Shown in pieces: positions 9,131 through 22,130 of a stretch of DNA of 64,000 nucleotides. The position numbers were made by a program, and so were the translations under genes. Under the pieces are notes generated by a model. It ran no database searches and was not told the origin of the DNA. It worked only from the letters and a program-made list of their open reading frames with translations. Position 1 is the first letter of the stretch, and each line of letters begins with the position of its first letter. The stretch comes from Schistosoma mansoni. Its lineage: Eukaryota > Platyhelminthes > Trematoda > Strigeidida > Schistosomatidae. The stretch covers positions 26,343,510 through 26,407,509 of the forward strand of contig NC_031496.1 of assembly GCF_000237925.1 (NCBI RefSeq), written 5' to 3'.

Positions 9131-10677
9131 AGTGAGTGTTCCTTATGATGAAAATTGAGAGTTGTTCGTTACTGGAATTATTTATGTAAATATAACAGTA
9201 TTAAATAGTATCTATATGAAACCAGTGTTTCATTCTGTTGAAACTATTAGTAAATTTTTATTTTGAATATGGTTTGAAGGAAATATAAGTGGGTTGAGAA
9301 AACATTAGTCATTCTTTTGGTCGATTCAATGAATTGAATAGTGTATATTTCAGGAGCAAGGTAGCAACAACTTAGTGAATTAATATATAAAAGACAGAAG
9401 AACTACACTTATTCAATGGTAGATATTATAGGATACGGACACCAGTTTAACGTTCATTTAGCTCTCGTATGACCCTTACTGTCTTTATGGCCTCCACTAA
9501 GACAAATGCTGTTCTACGAAAGTGTTGTTTTATTCAATGCATCATATACATAAACAGTTTTCAGCATTTCCTAAATCTTCTTAGAGTCTTCCGGAACTTT
9601 AGTAGCATTGCTTCAGTATCTATTGCTTAGAACCAGATGTCATAGCTTACCACAATGCAAAAATATACTCTCAAACTATAAATTAAATATTGGAATGAAG
9701 ACTGGTTTAGATTGCTATTCATTCGGGAAACTATATGTTGGTTAGTTTTAGTAAAAAAGTATGTTAGACACTCTTATTCTCCTTTGATTTCGAAAAATGA
9801 TCTATGATGCTTGAAAAGTTCAATGTTCCCGATTGTCATCCATAATTTGAGTGTCATTCATATTGGAGTTCATTCAACTGTGACTTGAACAGATAGTTAT
9901 TGTCTATTCAATCGAAATGAAGAATGGAGAATCATAATACAGAATTCTAAGTGTATATAATGAAGTTTGAATTTATGAAATAGAGATTTCGTTCAAAATT
10001 TGAACTTCAGTCTGATGTTATTTTACCTGTGGTCAGACCAAGGGTGATTTGAATTTAGAGATAATTCATTGAAATTGGTTCAGTTTAATGAAGTAAGAAA
10101 ACTTTATTTGATTACTTTCACAATCTTATATCCATGAAAAGAGATATTTTGGGAAAATATTAAAATTGAAGTTATCAAAATTGTGATATCGTGCACCGGA
10201 AGCTATTGGTTTTTTCATAGACAAGTACTACTGAGAAACCCCACAGTAAAACTAACGATGCTACTTGACACCCTGCCCAAATTTTAGCCTGGGGTTCTAT
10301 GTCGAAGTTAGCGGTAACATAAACTTTGAATAAGTTTCTGAGTGTGTTGCTATTTTGTCAGGGATTTTAGTGATGAAGGGGTTCTACTTGTTTCAACGTT
10401 AGCGTACCTATTGTTATTTTTGGAATCCCATCACTTTAGGTATTTGAAAGTGGACTTTTAACTTGTTTTAATTTCATTTTAAATTAACAATGGTAGATAA
10501 TTATAAAGTGCACCTTTTTAAAAATGATAATATATTAAATACTAACCGAGAAACTTATAAATAGTATTAGTGTGGGTTGATGTAAAATGTTGGGATAGAT
10601 TATTTAGTGCACTCAAAAATGACAATTCGTCCCCTTTATTACTTCCTAAAAGTAACCAAATTTGACATTTATATTAT
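9131..10677. other. No recognisable gene
   Basis: AT-rich unique-looking sequence without repeat family members or long open frames. I see nothing specific in it. Confidence 0.5.
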
Positions 10678-11270
10678 TATTAGAAAGGGGGGTTTGTGTA
10701 TATTGTTGCAATTCTTAATAGTTAAATTCATGAGTCTATGAACTATTGCACAAGATCATGAATCGATTAACGTTAGACATTAACATTATTGGTGGTCTAT
10801 ATTTATTCACCTTTAGACCAGTGGTCTAAAGGTTAAACGTTCGCACGTGAGACCGAAGGTCCTGGTGTGGTGTGGTTTACTTATATCTATATAAGTAGTA
10901 TATGGTGTGGGTCAGACATAGAATGTATTTTGGCAGAAGACCGATGAGGAAAGAACTGGAATGAAGCGCAATCGTCTGGAAAATGCATGAACAATGGAAT
11001 TAGAGAAGAAACGGTCAAGATTGAAACAATTGGTTGTTAATTTGCAAATTGACTGTTCATTGTTTGGTTATCAGAATTTACCGAGATAGTCTGTAATGTT
11101 TGTTAAAATACATTCGATTGTCCCCAACAAGTGTTCTGTTCACTACACTGGGATTGAGTCCTACATGCGGGGTCGTGGATGCGCACTTCTAAGGAGTTCC
11201 ATACTAAAACGAAACGGTCATCTAGTGCTTTCAGGTCTTCAATGGTGGTCTAGCATAGATCGACTAATGG
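10678..11270 (+). mobile_element. F2 SINE (diverged subfamily), split by repeat A
   Basis: 10678-10740 is an antisense F2 tail. 10750-10865 is sense F2 (GTTAGACATTAACATTATTGG, A-box region, then GACCGAAGGTCCTGG). 11148-11270 resumes with the B-box region (GGATTGAGTCC), ribozyme half and tail. Joining the flanks across repeat A restores the B-box region exactly, with CTGG duplicated. The ribozyme core is mutated (CTAAGGA). It shares GACCGAAGGTCC and GATCGACT diagnostic changes with the copies at 37.0 and 50.3 kb. Confidence 0.8.
10866..11147 (+). mobile_element. Repeat A, TG...CA ended element, 4-bp TSD, nested in F2
   Basis: A 282-bp unit from TGTGGTGTGG to GTTCACTACA, flanked by CTGG at 10862-10865 and 11148-11151. 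Near its start is a palindrome of the CTACTTATAT...ATAAGTAG kind. At its end is a block like ATTCGATTGTCCCCAACAAG. TG/CA ends and a 4-bp TSD fit a short solo LTR, but no internal region is present to prove it. Age: younger than the F2 copy it splits. Confidence 0.7.
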
Positions 11271-12401
11271 ATTCAACAATGGAAAATTTACATTATTAAC
11301 AAGAATACATTTATCATCTTAGCAAACTATTCTGAAACCAATAACGTACATTATTTGGATGGGTTTCAGGTGATGTACAGATGAGCCTTTTTGGTCTCTA
11401 ATTTTGTTTATAAATAACCTTGGTAATTATAATTTTTTAAGTTTAGATAAAAGCTTATAACTACTGAAATAGTCTATCATACTGATATGATCAGAAAAGA
11501 AATTATGTTGAAGCTAGAAAAATCAATAAAACGGCTTTTCTTCTAATCGAAATGCTCATTAAAGCAATCCTGCCAAGGACCATGATTCGTATCAGCCAAA
11601 TATAATTGAAGAAGAATATATCTTGTTGAACCGATTATTTCTAATGTTTGTAAAAGGAACACATTAAAGCACAAATATCAGTGGTTTGGCGGGAATATAG
11701 TCTTTAGAGGTTACGGAACATTTACTTATCTGATTAAATAAATTATGCACCATATATTCATTATTTGACAATCTAGATGATCTTTCAGTATTCGATTTTA
11801 TCTGTTAAAATCAGACTTTTGTTTTTAAACGTGCATTTGCTATTGTTTCTCATCATATCAAATAAGGAAATCATCTAAAAATAAGGTGCGTACTTATTAG
11901 TGTGTGGTTCATTGTTTTAAAGGCAGTATACATATTCCGAAGATTGTACTCAAGACCCGTTATATCATAGATATCGTAAGTTAGATACAGTGATCTACTT
12001 CCTTTAATTCAGAATAATCAATTGTTTGACAGTCACAATCTAAATAAATAAGAAGTAAAGGTAACTCGTTAATGAAATACAGATTTATGGACTAGCTGCT
12101 GAGTATCATTGCCTGTGTGATAGATAATGATACTATCTGGGTTCTTATTTCACCAGAGATGTAGTGAGATATTAACCGGTAACTTATACTTTAAAAGTTA
12201 AGTACTTCAATACCAATATCAAAGTTCATAATCTTATTAGTAATAAAAACATAGTGGAAGAATTAACTAAACATTTTACTGAAACTTATCTACACTGGAA
12301 ATCAATTACATGACTATCAAAAGAAAATCAATTTTATTTCTTAAATCAATTACGCGTGATTGTGCGGATGGGAGGTACACCTATCTGCACTCAAGTCTTA
12401 A
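11271..12401. other. No recognisable gene
   Basis: AT-rich spacer with no repeat or gene recognised. Confidence 0.5.
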
Positions 12402-12718
12402 TGTAGTAAACTAGAAAACAAGTCGGGACAATCGAATATATTTGGACACAAAATTGTAGAAAATCTTAGTAAAATCTGAGAACCATACAGTAAATACTTT
12501 ATTTGTAAAACATTATTCAATTGTCTTAAACTTGACTGTTTTCATTTTGCAAATGTCAATCAATCGTTTCAGACTTCATTGTTTCTTCATTTTCACACTG
12601 ATCATTCTCTGTTCTCGTTCTCTTATCTTTGATCTTTTTAATCTTCAGTCTCCACACATTTCACTTTTGATTGATGAAACATACTACTTATATCTATCGA
12701 TATCAGTAGTACACCACA
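12402..12718 (-). mobile_element. Repeat A copy
   Basis: Minus-strand copy with TGTGGTGTACTACT start (right edge) and TTTACTACA end (left edge). It is internally diverged from the 10.9 kb copy but keeps the hairpin and the ATTCGATTGTCCCG block. Flanking bases show no clear TSD. The open frame 12532-12753 is a chance frame in it. Confidence 0.7.
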
Positions 12719-12965
12719 GTATGACTTTTATTCAATATTCAATTTTTTCATGATATGATTTGAAGGTATATTTACTGTTTCGATCTTTGTAAAAAACAGA
12801 AATATCGCATGGTAATTAAATGCAGTTCTAAAGAATACTTGAATAAATATCTCAAAGATGAAATCGTTAAACGATATAACAATCACTACTCAGTTCTTTT
12901 CAGTATGTTAATTCTTTTCTTCTAAAATATTTAATAACGTTTTAATTTTGTCAACAGAATTATTA

Positions 12966-13722
12966 TTCTCAGAAGAGGGTTTTGTGGAGATTTTAGTAAT
13001 TTTATATAATTGAGATCATGAGTCAATTGAAGCTAGACCACCATGGATAACCTGGGAGCATTGGAAGGCCGTTTCGTCCTGTTGTGGGACTCCTCAGCAG
13101 TGCGCATCAGCGATTCAGCCTCGTGAGATTTGAACCCAGAACCTATCAGTCTCACGCGTGAGCACTTAACCGTTAGACCACTGAGGCGGCATCCAACGGT
13201 GTTAATGTCTAACTTGCCCCCAAATGCCCTGGTACGGTCGAGAGTGGGGAGAGTCTGCTCTCCCTCTCGAAATGCTCTCATATGGCCACGCGAATATATA
13301 GCCTCTGTCAGGGAAGTCCTACTCACTGCCTTCTCGTGACGGGGGTGTTGTTCACAAAAGTGAGAGGACGAAAAGCGAATGTCCGGCGCTTTAACCGGGT
13401 TGGTGGATGTGGAGGATCCACCTAGGGGAGTTGGAAAACCCTGATTCCAAACCAATGGTGCACATGGGCTCCAGTATCCTGAGGGAACAAATGGCGTATG
13501 AACCAACTGTTGGTCACCGGCTACCATGGTACTGCATCTCCTTACGATGCTCCACTGCCTTGTGGACTAGACCTTTAGGTCAAAGGCTCGGGGTGTGGCC
13601 CCCTAAGAAAACCACCTGCTTCAGTCTGGGCACCTGGGCAGTATCACAGCCCTCACACAAATCGAATGAGATTTGTGAGGCGCATATTTATCTGGTGCTT
13701 CCTTGTACCAATATTTATGTGT

Positions 13723-13758
<36 letters not shown>

Positions 13759-13930
13759 AATGTCTAACTTCAGCCAATCCACGAAATTGAGCAACTATTC
13801 ACCAATGTCTTCAGTGAGTTGATATCTCCCAGCAGGCGGGGTTGTGGGTGCGCACTACTGAGGAAACGGCCGTCCAGTGCTTCGAGGTTTTCCATGATGG
13901 TCTAGCTTAAATTGACTCATGATCTAAACT
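12966..13930 (-). mobile_element. F2 SINE, antisense then sense, split by a LINE unit
   Basis: 12966-13215 and 13759-13836 form one antisense F2 copy (tail, hammerhead with altered cleavage triplet, tRNA-like part, 5' unit). 13837-13930 is sense F2 in which stem II of the ribozyme is deleted. The LINE unit 13216-13758 interrupts the antisense copy at AATGTCTAACTT, which is duplicated. The 164-aa frame at 13033-13527 (minus) is a chance read-through of LINE and F2. Confidence 0.85.
13216..13758 (+). mobile_element. LINE-like unit with (AAAT)n tail, 12-bp TSD
   Basis: About 540 bp, starting CCCCCAAATGCCCTGGTACG and ending in TTTAAATAAATAAATAAATA. TSD AATGTCTAACTT lies at 13204-13215 and 13759-13770. 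It is relatively GC-rich against its surroundings. The copy at 46.8 kb begins at the same base, so this may be a short non-autonomous element and not a random 5' truncation. I cannot name the family. No reverse transcriptase motif is visible. Confidence 0.8.
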
Positions 13931-15355
13931 ATATATAATTAGTATTCACAAATTTTGCAATCTATCATGATACATATAAATGTACACAAGTCAATAATTT
14001 TTGGTCCGTAACTGTAGGAAAAAGGGGACAAAAGGTTGCAATAATTGTTATCATCATAATACTATAGTACAAAATTTTAGACGGTTCACAAATGAAGTTC
14101 GGATATATTGTTATATATAGACATTTTTATATAACACTTAGTGTTGATCATTGTAACTTGTATACGTATGGTTATTTGTCTACTAGTACTGTTAATTAAC
14201 GTCAAGAATATGGTATTATTTAGAATACAAATAATGGAACATAATTATTTATACCGATAGCAGAAATGTTGATCTCCTATCTGTACTTTTTAGCGTTGAC
14301 ATGACGTATGTTAATGATGTTGGGATGGGATCAAAACGTGAGATCATGTTTTGACTTAATTTTTTGGTCAATATAACTGTTTAGCATAACAGCAGTTTCA
14401 TTTTCAGAACGATATGTTAACTAATGTCATATTCATTTATTTCCGATGTGATAATTTATTCAGTGACCTTATTTTCATGTGAATTTTATTCAAGATAATA
14501 TTCTTTAAATGAAGTTAGTGTCAATTTTGTTCTGTATGACACGTGGCACATGCTTTGTAGGGATTTTGTGTCCCTCCTATGAGTGATATATGTTGAATAA
14601 TCATCAGTTATGAAAGAAATAAGAAAGTGAGTGTTTTAGGCTCAAGTAGTTGCTGTTTTGTGGAAGATGAAACAAATATTCATATACATCAGGTTTCTCT
14701 TTCTTAATTGCTGTGAACAACTTACAGTGATATTTGTTGAAAGTATTCGGCAAACTCTGTCCTGCGGTTACAGCAGATATTAAGCAAATTATAGAAGAAA
14801 GGAATGAAACCCAGTCTATTTAGATAAAGTGTTGATGGTTGTCATAAAAATGTATGTACATTTATGTTTTTCTATATACACTTCTACTTAACGAGCCATC
14901 ACGTCACATTCTACCTGCCAATATACTCATTTAAGTTTTCGACACATTTGTTCATTAAGTGACTGAAACTAACTTGGTAGTTTAGAGCGTCAAGTTGACT
15001 AGTTTAGATCGGTCAGTCTGTTGTGTAATTGGAAATGTAATTACAGAAAGTCAATATTTTACTTCAACAGGCAGAAGATAATAATGAATACTTTGTCAAG
15101 TTCTCACTGATGAACACAAAAAAATCAAAATAACGTTCATTAAGTTGTCAATATTCCACTAAAATGATTTGATATGTCCCATGTCTTGAATAACTGACCT
15201 AATTAAATTGCTTGTACTATCTTTAACTGGAGGTTGTTACAGCAAAAAGGAATTGCTGCACAATATATCTAATTGTTTGTTCGATGGTTTTAGAAGATTT
15301 TTTTGATGGAATGTTTTTTATTCCGGCTAATGACAGAACAATAATTACCCTACAT
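13931..15355. other. No recognisable gene
   Basis: AT-rich spacer. An open frame beginning at 15284 runs into the F1 copy at 15.36 kb and is not a gene. Confidence 0.5.
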
Positions 15356-15540
15356 TACAAGAAGAGATGGGTGGTGGCTAACAGTCGAATACAAGATGTG
15401 CGTTTTGTCCCATTTGGGACTCGAACTCGGTACCGTTCACCCCAAATGTCGTCACGTTATCCATTTAGCTACTGAGTCCGGAGAGCCAGTAAAATGTTGA
15501 TTCTCAACACCAATGGGAATATTCAAACAACCAATACAAA
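15356..15540 (+). mobile_element. F1 SINE, mostly inverted, short forward 3' end
   Basis: 15356-15495 is antisense F1 (CAGT side, partly deleted hammerhead, inverted B and A boxes, ACTGAGTCC). 15500-15540 is the sense 3' end (CAATGGGAATATTCAAAC...CAATAC). Same inverted-5' then forward-3' order as other twin-primed copies. No clear TSD. Confidence 0.75.
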
Positions 15541-16345
15541 AACGAATTATTACTTATCGAAGATCCAACGTGAAATGGAATCTGTTATATTTGTGTATTA
15601 TGACTAACATGGTTTTTTAGGATTACTGTTTGGGAATAAGTCGATGCCTGTTCCGCTATATAGTTCATTGACTATTCAGTGTTATGTGTGATATATGTCT
15701 CAACAATATGATTGACTGTCACATGTTATGACTTGAAAACTCCTATCAAAGCCTACTATGAGTTTGAGCTAATACAGTGTATTTGTTACCGAATACCTGT
15801 CTTGTTTCTACACATTTTCAACAATTTTCAGTAAAAGCATTCATATTTGAGTTCAATTGAAGTAAGTACTTTTATTGCCACGGAGTTGTAGTTTTAAGTT
15901 TGAGCATCTTTCATCGGTTTTAGCAAAGGAATAACATTAAACAAATCTAGATCTATAGCATTAACATTTGTAGCATTGTACATTACTGGTAATAAGATTT
16001 TAACCTAGAATCAATGATACTTGTATTTTTCAATTATTACGGAAAATTTGATTTATTTATGAGATTCTATTATCCAGAAAATAAGAGAATAAAAATGAAG
16101 GGGTATTTGTTTTTTTTAAAAAAAAAACGTTTTACGTAAGAAACAATAACGAAAACAATTTATAGATTTCATTTATTTTATTGCCCGAATTAAATTACGT
16201 TTTACCTGTTATCAAAAACAATTAAATTAAATGTAAAACTCATTTTAGTTATATTTCAGTAGTATAGAAACGTTTTCAGAAAAAGAATTCGAAGCTAAAA
16301 ACGTTCAGTTAAAAGATAGTTCCTATAAACTGCGTCATATTTAAT
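15541..16345. other. No recognisable gene
   Basis: AT-rich, with a T8/A10 palindromic run near 16110-16127. Nothing else recognised. Confidence 0.5.
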
Positions 16346-16678
16346 GGTGATTTTGGATATTATAGTTGAATTCATGAATCAATTGAAGATAGACCACATT
16401 GGAAAACCTGGAAGCACTGGATGGCTGTTTCATCCTAGATTAGGACCCCTCAGCAGTTCGCATCCACGATCCCGTCTCACGGGACTCGAACACAGGACCT
16501 ACCGATCTCGCGTGCGTGCGCTCCACCTGTAGACCAGTGAGCCGGCACCTAACGGTGTTGATGTTTAACTAAAACCAATCCACGAAATTGAGCAACCGTC
16601 CATTATTGTCTGCAGTGAGTTGATATCTCACAACAGACCTGATTGAACTCCACTGGTCACTGCTTCTCACTAGAATTT
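16346..16678 (-). mobile_element. F2 SINE, nearly complete antisense copy
   Basis: Runs from the tail (ATAGTTGAATTCATGAATC) through a mutated hammerhead (CTGAGGG), inverted B box, A-box region (GAGCCGG) and the 5' unit to CACTAGAATTTATGG. It lacks the terminal CCCCTTCTGA block. No clear TSD. Confidence 0.85.
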
Positions 16679-18011
16679 ATGGTTCAAGCATGAATTTCCG
16701 TATTTCATCTTTCAAGCTAAAAAAAAAGCGCATTAAAGGAAATGAATCATGGAAATTAACCGTACATGTTTACGAAAAGTCAGTCAGAGCTAAAAAAAAT
16801 TTAGAAAACTCCATCGGGGGGAAGTTATTTTTTTGTTTATACGTTTCTTGTTTAACCAAACATACAATAAGTGAATTTAATTGTGAAATATATAATTGTT
16901 TTAATGACTGAAGTTATTTGTTACTGAAAAATATGTACCTGTTATTGGTACAAAGTTCAGCGGTAACTTATGCCTGGTTAATTGATTATCAAAAGTTTGT
17001 GATTTTTGTCACAATGATTAAAATAGTGCGATATTATTATCTCGTTTATTTACTTCATCTCAGTCATCTAAAAAGTTATCACTGTAGAAGAATGTATTTA
17101 TAGTGGAGTATTAGGTTTTACAGGTAAGCGCAACCGAGAACGTTTGAATTCATGAAGAAAATGTCAGTAATCTATTTGATAAAAATAGAACAACTTACCA
17201 GGGGAATCTAAAACCCCCAAGGGAATATTTCTTTGATATTGTAAAATCAATCCATCATTAGATTAAATGAAAGCGAGTGCCTCCGTTCTTCTGATTGGCA
17301 ATAATTTCATAAATTAGAGATTTTGATTATACATGCGGTCGCCAAAAATGCATACAACAATATGACATGAAATTTTCAGAGTTAATGAAAGCAATCTATT
17401 CAAGAAAACATTTCAACATAAACCGATTACTCAATCTTCAATTGAGTACAGACTTTAAAGAAAATATTCTTTTTATTCATTCGATGTTTTGTCAAAATCT
17501 AGTTGGAAAATATTCTGACAAATTACTACTTAAACTTATAATTTACCATTTGGATCTCCGCTATTTTAATTTTTAGTCATATCCAGAGAAGCCTGTTTTC
17601 CGTATTAAATATCATAAAACTTATATTGGAGAATCAACCTTTTGAAGTTTATCATCAGTGATTGATCAAATAACTGTAAATTAAAAACTAATAGTACTTC
17701 TATGCTTTTCTTCAATGATATCCAACTTCAAGGAATGTGGAATAACATTTGGCCAAGATTCATAAACTGAGAAATACTATGAGTTAAATCAGAAAGATTC
17801 TAAAATTTCGAGGCGCTTGAGTGATTTTTGTTAGTCTTTCCAAATTGTTTACCAACTTGAAATGAATCTAAGTTAACTATTGTGAATTACATGTAGGAGA
17901 AAAATCGAGATTTCTAACTGATCTAAATATTTATAAAACTTACAATTTACTTCTAACTCTTAGATACATAATATTATCGTATTTTTATTATTGTAACTTA
18001 ACAAGTCATAT
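16679..18011. other. Unrecognised sequence with three small open frames
   Basis: Open frames at 16690-16911, 16918-17103 and 17367-17576 (plus, 61-73 aa) have lysine/isoleucine-rich, AT-driven composition. I recognise no domain, splice pattern or homologue. Probably noncoding. Confidence 0.4.
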
Positions 18012-18303
18012 TATGGTGTGATCTACTTATATCCACATAAGTAGTATATTACGATGTTCAGGCATTGAATGCATTTTGGAAGAAGATCAATAAGGAAAGA
18101 ACAGGAATGAAGTGCAATTGGTAGAAAAATGCATGAACATTGATATCAGAGAAGATGAACTAATATTTGCGGAAGGAATAGTCTCGATTGAGACAATTGA
18201 TTGTTATTTTGCAAATTAACTGCTTGTTGTATGGTTATCAGAATTTAGTGAGATAATCTGTAATTTGTGCTTAAATACATTCGATGGTCCCCACTCGTGT
18301 TTA
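18012..18303 (+). mobile_element. Repeat A copy
   Basis: Starts TGGTGTGATCTACTTATATCC with the palindrome CTACTTAT...ATAAGTAG, and follows the family to CATTCGATGGTCCCCACTCG. The end has decayed. Confidence 0.75.
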
Positions 18304-19325
18304 TTATAAGAAACATCTTGCCAATATTATTATTAGAAAATTTGTGTTAAAGAAGTGATTAAATATGCCTTCGTTATTCATATTCCAATGTATAATTTGG
18401 GGTACCTAGACTGTCGTATTCCCTGATGATGTTCTCGTGATCTTCGGGCTGCCTAATCTCCCAAAGGCAATAGGACAGTGCATGACGGTATTGTTGTATG
18501 CTAGGTTCAAAGAGAATGGTATGCTATATGCCTGCAAATCCGCTCCGTTATTATTACATATAATGTATAATTTATATTCAGATTTAAACAATTTAAAGTA
18601 AAAAGAACTTAATTTCGTTACAAATTAGTCTCAAGGGTATTTCAAACCAAATTTTATTCTTCACTCATGTGAAATTTGGAAAAATGTAGGTGTTCAAACT
18701 TTATTTTCTATTTCCAACTTAGTAAATCCATATAGTTTAACTAAATTATAAATAAGGAATGTGATTTAAACCTGCCCATCAAATGTTTAATAGATTTGTT
18801 TACATATATTGAGATACAATTGAAAGTTACCAGGTGTACTCGTGCTTATACGGATATGTGTTAGACATATATATATATATACATCGATTACTATTATATG
18901 TAATACTTGAGATGAAATTGTATGAAAATATAAGTCACCTATTCATCTATCAACAACTTATCATTTACACTTAGTTGATAGTAGATAGTTACCTGGTACT
19001 TTGTTCTATCTACTATGTTTTAAAGTTGATTATTATTACAGCAATAAAGTTATGTATTAGTTTATAATTGTATATTCCCAGAAACATAAAAACGTTGTAA
19101 TAGATGTCCATCCAAATAAGGTGGAGAGGAAAACTTGTTTATACGTAACGAATTATTAGAATGTGAACCAAGTGAATATCTTTAAAATCAGTTTTATTCC
19201 CTTTATAACTTCCTGTTATGTTTTTCTCTTTTTTTTCTGTTTTATTACAACGTACAATATGATATATAATGAATCGATCCTTCCAGGGAATAAATGTGAC
19301 TATGAAGTACTAACTACCAATACTT
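18304..19325. other. No recognisable gene
   Basis: AT-rich, with a short TA microsatellite near 18869-18882. Small frames here carry no motif. Confidence 0.5.
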
Positions 19326-19530
19326 ATGTAGTGTATACTACTTATATCGACAAATATAAGTAGTGTTGAACACTGATCAGAAGTGGTATGGTTATCAAAA
19401 GAAGGTTGAGAAGATTGAACTGGAGAAAACAGAAAGGGTAACAGAAAGGAATCGGAAAGTAGACGAATCATGAACGATGTAAAGGACAATCGATGGAATA
19501 TTTGCAAATGAAGTGTAAATAAAATCCATG
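19326..19530 (+). mobile_element. Repeat A copy, partial
   Basis: Begins TGTAGTGTATACTACTTATA with the hairpin, then AGAAGGTTGAGAAGATTGAA as in the variants at 33.4 and 52.8 kb. The 3' third is missing. Confidence 0.65.
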
Positions 19531-20814
19531 TTAAAAAATGTCCAAATATTGAAAAGATCTTTAGCGCTTATACATTTCAAATAATGTATTTAGGTGTAAC
19601 GCGCTATGGAATCTGTGCTACTGTTTTCGGAAGACTTTTGTTAATATTTAATTTACACTGTTAACGAAAAGTTTATGTCCGTTTTATGGTTTGAAGTTTT
19701 AGTTGCTGATGAAACAAAACTTATAATAAGGATTATTCGACACACACCGGGCAACGTCAATAACTAGATCTTTAAAGTGCAAACTGATCAGTCCGGTGGT
19801 GGATTCCAGATATTTCATTCTGTCATTAGTCATTGGTCAATGTAATTACTTACATTCTGTAAATGTTCTACTTATCCTTACTATATGTTACTTCGAAGTA
19901 TGTAATATATAAATAGTATCATGCACCCAAACCAATTGTTATCAAGTATTGAGAGTTAGGAAGAGAAGAAAATATACCCAGTAAATTATCATCAAAGACA
20001 AATAGCTTATTCAATACTGTATCTTTGTGTTTCGAAAAAACGAACAAGCCATCTAACTAGAAATCATGTGCATACAGTTCAGCGATAGTAGATATGTATT
20101 ATACGAATGACACCAAGTATGATTTCTGTTTAAGAAAATTGAATGAATACGTATATGCTGTAAATTAAAATTTGAAAACACATTGTCTAAAGACTTGTTA
20201 AATGCTAGCTTTAGGACTACTATTGACCAGTTACATTTTAATCAACATTTATGATTAAAATTTGATTTTAAAAATGTTAGTTAACAGTCATTTACTTTAT
20301 CAAAGGATAAATATAGTTCTGGGTAACTCTTGAGATGTTACATTCCTCAGTTTTATGCTAGTTGACGTTGTCAAGAGACAAACTAGTCCCATTAGTATTA
20401 TAGGCATTCCTTTAAAACAAATTTTGATTATCTTAAAACACACAAAGCTTTTGCATCTAACGCTAAACATATCACATTAACGAAACTAAACTTTGCCGCA
20501 AAGTATGTTCACACACTCTGAAGGAACTGGGAGTTGTTGAAATTTTAAAGTCTGATTAAATTTTGAAAGATGAACACCACAAACGACTGAGCCAAACTAA
20601 ATTAAACTCTCCATTATCCTCAAGCCAAAATAATACTCTATGAGTCCTTCAGTCACTTCATGATATGTGAGAGATATCAGCATACAAACTTAGCGATTTA
20701 AAAGTGTTGTTTTGCATATTTGTATTGTCTAGGTGTAACAAAAGAAATTGTACATGTTTAGGTTTGTTGATAGAATGATTTCAAAGGATATTGTTAGATT
20801 TCATCTTGTAACAT
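19531..20814. other. No recognisable gene
   Basis: AT-rich unique-looking spacer. Nothing recognised. Confidence 0.5.
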
Positions 20815-20870
20815 GAAGGTGGTCAAAACCTCTGTTCCACTGGGGTAACAGGCGTAAGGAAGTAAAAAAT
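20815..20870 (+). mobile_element. RTE/SR2-like LINE, extreme 3' end, decayed
   Basis: GGTGGTCAAAACCTCTG then GGGGTAACAGGCGTAAGGAAGT matches the RTE 3' terminus in sense. Very short and diverged. Confidence 0.6.
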
Positions 20871-21477
20871 ACGATATTCGTCAAATAGTTTCTGATAAAT
20901 TTCAGTTAGATATAAACTCAAAATATCCAGTAATTGTATCTAATGTTCAAATAATGTAACTTCATTAAAACAAAACAATCAGTTGATAAGAACCATATTA
21001 AACGTTTTGATAATCCAATTTAAGCGTGAAATTATATTATGGGCATTTGAAATATTGGAAAAAAGGGTTTTCTATATTAAACTATACCATATTGACTAAA
21101 GGAATGAATGCATAGTAATCTATCTTTTAGTTTCTATTCAAATGTCAAATACAGTGCATCATAAAGATTATTTAATATAATACTAGTATTAATAATGTTC
21201 CTCTGTAGGAAACATGATCAGCATGTTGTTTTAGTGTTATGATATTTATTAAAATGTACTGACCACATGTGGTGAATCAGTGTTTGTTTTATGTTGATTG
21301 ATGCCAATATGTATAAAGTTTAATTAAAAAACAATTTTGACCATTATTCTTTCAAATAGAATATAATAGACATTATAGTTTACATTATTTATGTAATTAA
21401 AATAAAGGAAAAGAAGAACTATTTTTGTTATTTTTTTCACTTGGTGTTGTTTACTTGTATCTACTCATTGTTATTTT
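20871..21477. other. No recognisable gene
   Basis: AT-rich. Nothing recognised. Confidence 0.5.
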
Positions 21478-21968
21478 GAACTGCAATTGATCAGTCGCTT
21501 GTTGGCATATGCGCATCCTATGCGGACTGCCACGATATTGCTTGAAGTCACAAACTTTATAAGCGAAGATGGATAGTGGCTAGCAGTGGAACTCGTCAGC
21601 TAGATGTACCTGCATCTCAGAGTTGATGTTCGCTCTGGGACACGAACCCAGTACCATTCGCTTCAAACGCCATCTCATTATCCACTTAGCCACTAGAGAC
21701 GGATCAATTGCAGTTCTAAATAATAACAATGGGAAGGTACAAGTAAACAACACCAAGTGAACATTACTTCACCTCATTCCACAAGCAAGTGGCTATCAGG
21801 ACTCAGTAGCTGAGTGGATAACGTGATGGCGTTTGAAGCGAGTGGTACTTCGTTTGAATCCCAGAGTGAACGTCAACTCTGAGATGCAGGTATATCCAGC
21901 TAACGAGTCCCGAATAGGACGAAACGCACGTCCTGGATTCTACTGCTAGTCACTATCCATCATTGCTT
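21478..21968. mobile_element. F1 SINE, inverted pair
   Basis: 21478-21700 is antisense F1 with the hammerhead 3' half deleted. 21700-21968 is sense, starting near the tail (GATCAATTGCAGTTC) and crossing a monomer junction into a second monomer up to ATCATTGCTTGC. The sense hammerhead has CTAACGA for CTGACGA and should be inactive. No clear TSD. Confidence 0.8.
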
Positions 21969-22130
21969 GCTTTTTTATTTTTTAAAAATTATAAACTTCA
22001 AACTAATGTGTATTTAAACAAAATAATGAACAAATGAAATGAATCGTAACTTTTAAAAGCGAAATATGATTAAAACAAAATCAGGGTTAGGTAATAAATA
22101 TCATTTTAAATAATTAGAAATAATTTAACA

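Noticed and set aside
10920-10965. CCGATGAGGAAAG in repeat A as a hammerhead core
   Set aside because: The CUGANGA box is wrong, no stem II fits between the box and GAAA, and other copies do not keep it.
13033-13527. Longest open frame in the window (164 aa, minus)
   Set aside because: It runs from the antisense LINE-like unit into antisense F2; both parts are repeats found elsewhere in other contexts.
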